A DNA stretch of 11,746 nucleotides from Bacteroidales bacterium. Lineage in GTDB: Bacteria; Bacteroidota; Bacteroidia; Bacteroidales; UBA12077. The stretch covers positions 1-11,746 of the forward strand of contig DMBU01000169.1 in NCBI GenBank assembly GCA_003446015.1, given 5' to 3'. Below are positions 7,107-11,746 of the stretch, piece after piece; the stretch's first letter is position 1; the number at the start of each line of letters is the position of its first letter. The notes below the pieces were generated by a model that worked only from the letters and a program-made list of their open reading frames with translations, was not told the origin of the DNA and did not search any database. Made by a program: the position numbers and the translations under genes.

Positions 7107-9350
7107 TTATTTCAATTCAAATTTTGTCATTAAGGATGCTTTTGAACTATTCCCTATCCATACGTGGAATTCGCCTGGTTCTACGTGCCATTTTTCTCCA
7201 TCATGAAATGTGAGATCTTCGGAACTTAACATAAACTCAACTATTTTTTCTTCGCCGGGATTTAATCTTATCCGCTTAAATCCTTTAAGTTCTTTTACCG
7301 GTCTCACGATACTTCCAACCAAATCTCTCACATATAACTGAGCCACATCGTCGGCTTTAACACCTCCTATGTTTTTAATTTTAGCAGCTACTACCAAGGT
7401 ATCATTTTTTGAAATAACTTTCTTCGAGAGCTTAATATCACTATATTGAAATTCGGTATAGGAAAGTCCAAAACCAAATTCAAACAAAGGTTCAAAACCA
7501 TAATCGAGATAATGACTTGTATTTCCTAAAGATGTTTGCCAGGCTTTTACAGGGATGTCGTACATTCTGATCCAACTTTCATCTGATGGAGGATGACCTG
7601 TATTATTGTGATTGTAATAAACAGGGATTTGTCCTTCGGTACGAGGAAATGTCATTGGCAGCTTCCCCGAAGGAGATTCTATACCAAACAACAAATCAAC
7701 ATACCCAGGACCACCCATAGTTCCCGGATGCCATCCATAAAGCAGAGCGTCAACCTTCCCCAAGATTGGTTCAACCATAAGTATTACACCTGTCATCATG
7801 ACTAATACAGTTGGTTTTCCCAGCTTACTTATTTCATGAATTAATTCATTCTGGCACCCAGGTAGAGTAAGTTCAGCACGACAGTGTGCCTCACCTGTTA
7901 AGATGGATTCATCACCCATAAACAATAAAACAACATCAGCATTTTGAGCTGTTTTTATTGCATCATTTAACCCTTTTTTATCTATTGTTCTGCTTGTTTC
8001 TAATCCGGGAGAATAAATTACCCGTTCTTCACCCAGGAAATCAATAATTGCTTTGAGAGGTGTTATCGAATTTTCTTCTTTCCCGTCAAAAACCCATGTA
8101 CCCATTTGTTCATGCGGGGCATCTGCCAAAGGACCAATTACCGCAACTTTTTTAATATTTTTTGATAATGGCAATACATTATTTTTATTTTGAAGCAAAA
8201 CAGCACTTTGTATTACTGTCTTTTTTGCCAGATCTAAAGCTTGTTCAGTTAATAGTTTATTTCCTTCGGTTGCATATGGTTTATCAAAAAGATCAAGATC
8301 AAATTTTACTTTTAAAATACGTCTCACCGCATTATCGATTAATTCTTCTTTAACAATTCCATTTTCAACAAGACTTTTTAAATTATCGATAAAATATGAA
8401 CTACACATATCCATATCAACACCAGCAATAAAAGCTTTCTCCGTTGCGTCCATACTATCTTTAGCAAAGCCATGTACCTGTAAGTTTTTTACTGAAGCCC
8501 AATCGCTAACTACAAAACCTTTAAATCCCCATTCATTTTTTAATATATTTCTTATGGTATAAACATTTCCACTTGTTGGTACACCATTTAACTCATTAAA
8601 ACCTGACATTACAGAAGCTACATCAGCTTGCACTGCAGCTTTGAATGGTCGTAAATAAACATTCCTTAATTCTGCTTCAGGAATTAGTGTTGTATTATAA
8701 TCACGACCTCCAATAGCAGCTCCATATCCAACATAATGTTTTGCGGTAGCAGCAATACTGTTTTTATTTGAAAGATCATCGCCCTGAAATCCTTTTATAC
8801 TGGCAACAGCCATTTGTTCTGCTAAATATGGATCTTCGCCACAACTTTCAACCATTCTGCCCCAGCGTGGGTCTCTTGAAATATCCATCATCGGAGCGAA
8901 AGTCCAGTTCACACCTTCTGATCGTGCTTCCATAGCAGCTATTTCAGCACATTCCTTTACAAGTTGCGGATTAAAAGTTGCTGCCAAACCAATGTTAACC
9001 GGAAATATTGTACGATATCCATGAATGATATCTCTGCCAATTAACAAGGGTATTCCTAACCTGCTTTCCTGAACAGCAATTCGTTGCATTTCATGAATCA
9101 TTTCAGGAGAAAATGCATTTAAGACTGACCCAACCTGACCTTCTTTTATTAAATTATAGAAATAAGGATCGATAGGTAAGGAATCAACAAAATTCATCAA
9201 TTGATTCATTTGACCAATTTTCTCGTCTAAGGTCATTTGGTTTATCAAGCTATCAACATGATCCATTTCATCTTGCTCTGAACTGCATGATAATGTAGCC
9301 ATAACAACAAGTATTAGTAAGACTGAATTTAAATATTTAGTTAATTTCAT
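7107..9350 (-). CDS. GH3 beta-glucosidase lipoprotein (BglX-type)
   Basis: A 747-residue protein with a lipoprotein signal (MKLTKYLN, hydrophobic core, ATLSC with Cys22). It has the full three-part GH3 layout: an N-terminal barrel (about 30-350) with RDPRWGR (159-165), the AKHYVGYG substrate-binding motif (203-210) and FVVSDW with the nucleophile Asp283 (codon 8504-8502); a second alpha/beta sandwich domain (about 380-575) with the candidate acid/base Glu487 in GEAHCRAELTLPG; and a C-terminal fibronectin-III-like domain (about 635-745). This is the organisation of exo-acting beta-glucosidases that release glucose from the non-reducing end; with GH16, GH17 and a phosphorylase next door, beta-1,3-linked oligosaccharides are the likely substrate. 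The residues after Cys22 (SSEQDEMD) are acidic, which may signal surface export. It follows GH16 after a 58-bp gap and is 16 bp before the transporter gene. No missing catalytic residue seen. Confidence 0.95.
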   Translation of the reverse strand: MKLTKYLNSVLLILVVMATLSCSSEQDEMDHVDSLINQMTLDEKIGQMNQLMNFVDSLPIDPYFYNLIKEGQVGSVLNAFSPEMIHEMQRIAVQESRLGIPLLIGRDIIHGYRTIFPVNIGLAATFNPQLVKECAEIAAMEARSEGVNWTFAPMMDISRDPRWGRMVESCGEDPYLAEQMAVASIKGFQGDDLSNKNSIAATAKHYVGYGAAIGGRDYNTTLIPEAELRNVYLRPFKAAVQADVASVMSGFNELNGVPTSGNVYTIRNILKNEWGFKGFVVSDWASVKNLQVHGFAKDSMDATEKAFIAGVDMDMCSSYFIDNLKSLVENGIVKEELIDNAVRRILKVKFDLDLFDKPYATEGNKLLTEQALDLAKKTVIQSAVLLQNKNNVLPLSKNIKKVAVIGPLADAPHEQMGTWVFDGKEENSITPLKAIIDFLGEERVIYSPGLETSRTIDKKGLNDAIKTAQNADVVLLFMGDESILTGEAHCRAELTLPGCQNELIHEISKLGKPTVLVMMTGVILMVEPILGKVDALLYGWHPGTMGGPGYVDLLFGIESPSGKLPMTFPRTEGQIPVYYNHNNTGHPPSDESWIRMYDIPVKAWQTSLGNTSHYLDYGFEPLFEFGFGLSYTEFQYSDIKLSKKVISKNDTLVVAAKIKNIGGVKADDVAQLYVRDLVGSIVRPVKELKGFKRIRLNPGEEKIVEFMLSSEDLTFHDGEKWHVEPGEFHVWIGNSSKASLMTKFELK

Positions 9351-9383
9351 TTATCAATTCTTTGAATAGAATTTAGATTAAAG

Positions 9384-9405
9384 TGCTTTTCAAACTATAA
9401 AAGCA
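9384..9405 (-). other. Small hairpin between the GH16 stop and the GH3 start
   Basis: Arms at 9384-9390 (tgctttt) and 9399-9405 (aaaagca) pair perfectly over 7 bp with an 8-nt loop, starting 3 nt after the GH16 stop codon in the direction of transcription. No U-run follows it on the minus-strand transcript (the next bases are CUUUAAUC), so it is not a standard intrinsic terminator. It may be an mRNA-processing or stability hairpin or a weak attenuator, or a chance pairing in AT-rich DNA. Confidence 0.3.
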
Positions 9406-9408
9406 GGT

Positions 9409-10770
9409 TTATAGAACCTCTTGATAAACACGAACGTAATCAATTTCCATTGTTTGAGGAAAAATTGAATTATCTACACCTTGAGCACCACCCCAGTCAC
9501 CACCTACAGCAATGTTAAGAATAAAGAATTGCGGTTTATCAAATGGCCAATTATCCTCTGATTTTAGAATTGGATTGTATGTATAGATTATATTTTCGGG
9601 TGTATCAATGTAAAAATCAATTTGTTTTTCGGTCCAAATAATCCCATAATTGTGAAATTCTTCTTCACAGCTTACCAAGGTAACACTTGTTCCATCACCA
9701 TTTGCAGCATAACCTGAAGGAGTATGAACCGTTGCATGAACGGTATTTGGCTCATAACCTACATATTCCATAATGTCAATTTCACCGCATACCGGCCAAC
9801 CGACACTGCTAATATTACTCCCCAGCATCCAGATTGCAGGCCAAATTCCCCTTCCTTCTGGTACGTTTGCTCTTACTTCCATACGGCCATATTTAAATTC
9901 TTTTTTCCCTTTAGAAATTATTCGTGATGAGCTGTATGAGCCAACGGCAGTATTATCGTCTAGTTTTATTGCAGTAATAATCAAGTAACCATTAACAATT
10001 TCAGCGTTTCCTCCATTGGTATAATTCTGAAGTTCGTTATTACCCCAGCCTGTTGCTCCGGTTTCGAAAGTCCAATTATCTGAATTTACAATTAATCCAT
10101 CAAATTCATCAGACCAAACTAAGCTCAAGTTATCAATATAATCAGGATCGTTTTGAGATATACTGATTGATTTCTTGAGAGAAATTTCATTACCATTTTT
10201 TATAACTTGAAGTTCAATTTCATAACTCCCAACAAAGGGAAAATATGCTGCATGAGCTGTCTCATCCACAATTTCTTTATCTCGATATATCCATTTAAAA
10301 GACTCAAATTGTCCTTGCGATGTATTCTCCAGATTAATAATATTTGGATTTAAAGCATCAACTTCTGCGGTAAACGAAATTACAAAATCTGTTGAAGCTA
10401 TATTAATTGTTTTACTGGTTACTTTAGTTCCTCCTGAATAATTTAATAACTTTAAAGTAACATCATAATCACCAGCCAAAGGATAATAAACTTCGTAAGT
10501 CTTTTTCTTATCAGTTGTTGTTTCTTCTTTTCCGTTCCCAAAATTCCATGTCATTGAATAATATTCACCCTCTGATTGATTTGTAAAAACAACATGATTA
10601 ACTTCTTTATATTCATAACTAAAATCAGCTTTAAGATCATCTACCGAATTATCTTCATCGCAGTGGGAGAAAACAAACAAACCAAATATTAGTATAGAAT
10701 TTAGTATCATCTTAATCATACTTTTTTTACTTAAAATTTTAGAAGTATTAACAATTTTTGACTTTCTCAT
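9409..10770 (-). CDS. GH16 endo-beta-1,3-glucanase (laminarinase-type) lipoprotein with two N-terminal PKD-like domains
   Basis: A 453-residue protein. The annotated start (ATG 10770-10768) gives a long charged N-terminus; Met18 (ATG 10719-10717), preceded by an A-rich stretch, gives a more usual signal, MIKMILNSILIFGLFVFSHC, with Cys37 as the likely lipidated residue. The lipobox (FSHC) is atypical. The next residues, DEDN, resemble the acidic export signal of surface lipoproteins in Bacteroidota. Two PKD-like domains follow: about 46-125 (MTWNFGNGKEE, then AGDYDVTLKL) and a more divergent one at about 128-205 (FESFKWIYRDKE, then VGSYEIELQV). The catalytic GH16 domain (about 216-452) has WSDEFDG (219-225), a RMEVRANVPEGRGIWPAIWM tract (296-315) and GEIDIMEYVG, with nucleophile Glu330, Asp332 and acid/base Glu335, the beta-bulge form usual in laminarinases and lichenases. 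It ends with IDYVRVYQ. It probably begins the enzyme part of the operon, and should cut long beta-1,3-glucan at the cell surface. Confidence 0.94.
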   Translation of the reverse strand: MRKSKIVNTSKILSKKSMIKMILNSILIFGLFVFSHCDEDNSVDDLKADFSYEYKEVNHVVFTNQSEGEYYSMTWNFGNGKEETTTDKKKTYEVYYPLAGDYDVTLKLLNYSGGTKVTSKTINIASTDFVISFTAEVDALNPNIINLENTSQGQFESFKWIYRDKEIVDETAHAAYFPFVGSYEIELQVIKNGNEISLKKSISISQNDPDYIDNLSLVWSDEFDGLIVNSDNWTFETGATGWGNNELQNYTNGGNAEIVNGYLIITAIKLDDNTAVGSYSSSRIISKGKKEFKYGRMEVRANVPEGRGIWPAIWMLGSNISSVGWPVCGEIDIMEYVGYEPNTVHATVHTPSGYAANGDGTSVTLVSCEEEFHNYGIIWTEKQIDFYIDTPENIIYTYNPILKSEDNWPFDKPQFFILNIAVGGDWGGAQGVDNSIFPQTMEIDYVRVYQEVL

Positions 10771-10938
10771 TACTTAGCTTATTAGCACTATATAATATTA
10801 TCTAAATGATTTTTGGAGTCTTTTAATTTAAATGATTTCAAATTGTCGTTGCAAAAAGAGGGATTTAATATCCTTAATTGCAACGACATTTCAATCATTA
10901 ACTAATTCGCAACCTAAAATTATAGACCCACAATTAAA
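10771..10938. other. 168-bp intergenic region between the PKD protein and GH16 genes
   Basis: This is the only sizeable gap between genes in the window. Apart from the large inverted repeat described separately, it is AT-rich. I found no copy of the Bacteroidota -7 element (TAnnTTTG) on the minus strand and no Shine-Dalgarno-like motif before the GH16 start. A promoter here cannot be ruled out, but none is visible, so GH16 may be expressed by read-through past the hairpin. Confidence 0.6.
10831..10899 (-). terminator. Large imperfect hairpin after the PKD protein gene; possible terminator or mRNA-processing/attenuation element
   Basis: The core is a perfect 11-bp inverted repeat: gtcgttgcaa at 10845-10854 pairs with ttgcaacgac at 10878-10887, and T10844 pairs with A10888. 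Outside it, across a small internal loop, aatgatt (10831-10837) pairs with aatcatt (10893-10899). Inside the 23-nt apical loop, ggat (10861-10864) can pair with atcc (10870-10873). The structure begins 40 bp after the PKD gene stop. No run of U follows the 3' arm on the minus-strand transcript (AAUUUGAAAUCAUU), so a classical intrinsic terminator is not supported. A role in transcript stability or in lowering read-through from the binding-protein genes into the enzyme genes is inferred. Confidence 0.5.
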
Positions 10939-11746
10939 CTATTGCTCTGGTTTTTCAGTTGTAAATGTATAATACCATGCAAAGGTTGCATCCTGAGCTA
11001 CCCTTATCTTTAGTGTATTTGCTGTAACTTCAATAATCTCATGATCACTAACACCTACATACCAACACATATATCCACCATCAGAAAAACTCATTGTTGT
11101 GCCTCTATATTCGCCATCGACCGTTGCAATTGAAGATGAAGGAATTAAAGAAACGGTTTTAATACCTGATGGATCAATTACGTCAGGTCCATAACAATCG
11201 TCAGGATCAACACCCATAACACCTGCGTAAGTTCCTGGAATAAAAGAAGGACCTTCAGTTTGTTCAAAAGTCAGACCATCTTCAGTTTTTGTAAAAACAA
11301 ATTCAGCATCGTACATACATGATTTTTCAAATGCACCTGCGGTATACCATGCAGCATAGGTATGATTCATACCATCAACAAAATTAGGCCCTAAACCTAC
11401 ATGACCAGCTTTGTCAGCAGCCCAATACCATGTTTTTGAAGTGCCTCCTGTTAACAATTCTACAGCCTCATCATCGGTAAAACTACTATAAACTTCAACC
11501 TGTATTGTTTTGCTGGAAGTTACTCCTCCTGTGCCAATAGCATAAACAGTTACATTATATGTATTAATACCAGTTGTAGTAAACATATGAGAGATAATTC
11601 CATCAGGGTCAATTTCGGTGTCCTTACCATCACCAAAATCAAAATTGAAAGTAATTTCATTCTCAGCAGAAGCAGTAAAATTAACTATTCCACTACCATC
11701 ACCGTAAGGATTTTCAGTATCCACACCAAGAATCAGGTGTGTTAAA
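10939..11746 (-). CDS. PKD-domain protein, probable surface glycan-binding protein (partial, N-terminus beyond the right edge)
   Basis: The reading frame is open through the right edge (268 codons visible, stop TAG at 10941-10939), so the GTG at 11724-11722 is not a credible start; the upstream codons read LTHLILG. Near the edge is a PKD domain: FNFDFGDGKDTE, then GINTYNVTVYAIGTGGVTSSKTIQVEV, the usual WDFGDG-like and TYxVTxxA signatures. It is followed by a domain of about 180 residues starting DDEAVELLTGGTSKTWYW and rich in aromatic residues and Gly (AADKAGHVGLGPNF, GYMCWYVGVSD, FAWYYTFTTEKPEQ at the end). No catalytic signature is seen. In Bacteroidota glucan loci, PKD-bearing lipoproteins encoded just before the enzymes usually bind the glycan at the surface alongside SusC/SusD, and that is the inferred role. 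An enzyme module in the missing N-terminal part cannot be excluded. Confidence 0.72.
   Translation of the reverse strand, partial: LTHLILGVDTENPYGDGSGIVNFTASAENEITFNFDFGDGKDTEIDPDGIISHMFTTTGINTYNVTVYAIGTGGVTSSKTIQVEVYSSFTDDEAVELLTGGTSKTWYWAADKAGHVGLGPNFVDGMNHTYAAWYTAGAFEKSCMYDAEFVFTKTEDGLTFEQTEGPSFIPGTYAGVMGVDPDDCYGPDVIDPSGIKTVSLIPSSSIATVDGEYRGTTMSFSDGGYMCWYVGVSDHEIIEVTANTLKIRVAQDATFAWYYTFTTEKPEQ

Noticed and set aside
9724..9988. Two overlapping plus-strand open frames opposite the GH16 catalytic domain
   Set aside because: Both are antisense shadows of a well-supported catalytic region and overlap each other in different frames.
10845..10887. Inverted repeat as the end of an insertion sequence or an attachment site
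   Set aside because: No transposase or integrase, no matching second copy in the window and no flanking target duplication were seen; the repeat pairs with itself as a local hairpin.
10939..11724. Complete 261-residue protein starting at the GTG at 11724
   Set aside because: The frame stays open to the window edge, no signal peptide follows the GTG, and the PKD fold would be cut close to its start; the gene is better read as truncated by the window.
1..11746. A wholly new defence, mobile or biosynthetic system
   Set aside because: All genes fit a laminarin/beta-1,3-glucan utilisation locus; the novelty lies in its phosphorolytic branch, the porter insert and unassigned domains, not in a new type of system.

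Overview
The window is a compact, single-strand (minus) stretch of a polysaccharide utilisation locus, most likely for laminarin or a related beta-1,3-glucan, from an AT-rich member of the Bacteroidota, probably marine or sediment-dwelling. The taxonomic call rests on several things. The secreted glycoside hydrolases are lipoproteins, PKD domains are fused to or encoded beside the enzymes, start codons have no Shine-Dalgarno sequence in front of them, and the glycan enzymes sit in a tight one-direction array. No SusC/SusD pair is visible. If present, it should lie beyond the right edge, upstream of the PKD protein.

Read in the direction of transcription (right to left), the layout is: (1) the C-terminal part of a PKD-domain protein, probably a surface glycan-binding protein (cut by the right edge); (2) a 168-bp gap holding a large imperfect inverted repeat; (3) a GH16 endo-beta-1,3-glucanase lipoprotein with two PKD-like domains; (4) a GH3 beta-glucosidase lipoprotein; (5) an MFS sugar porter with an unusual insert of about 60 residues; (6) a clan GH-A TIM-barrel lipoprotein (GH158- or GH2-like); (7) a 1155-residue cytoplasmic enzyme best matched to the GH149 beta-1,3-glucan phosphorylases; (8) the N-terminal two thirds or so of a GH17 beta-1,3-glucanase lipoprotein (cut by the left edge). 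From gene 3 to gene 8 the gaps are only about 5-58 bp, so these genes probably form one operon.

Inferred pathway: GH16 cuts the polymer, probably at the cell surface. GH17 and the GH-A enzyme trim or remodel oligosaccharides, and GH3 releases glucose in or at the periplasm. The MFS porter carries glucose or short laminari-oligosaccharides over the inner membrane. The leaderless phosphorylase then splits imported beta-1,3-oligosaccharides with phosphate to give glucose-1-phosphate, which saves ATP. The combination of hydrolytic and phosphorolytic routes in one operon is the most interesting feature. I see no RNA genes, mobile elements, CRISPR arrays or clearly novel defence-type system.
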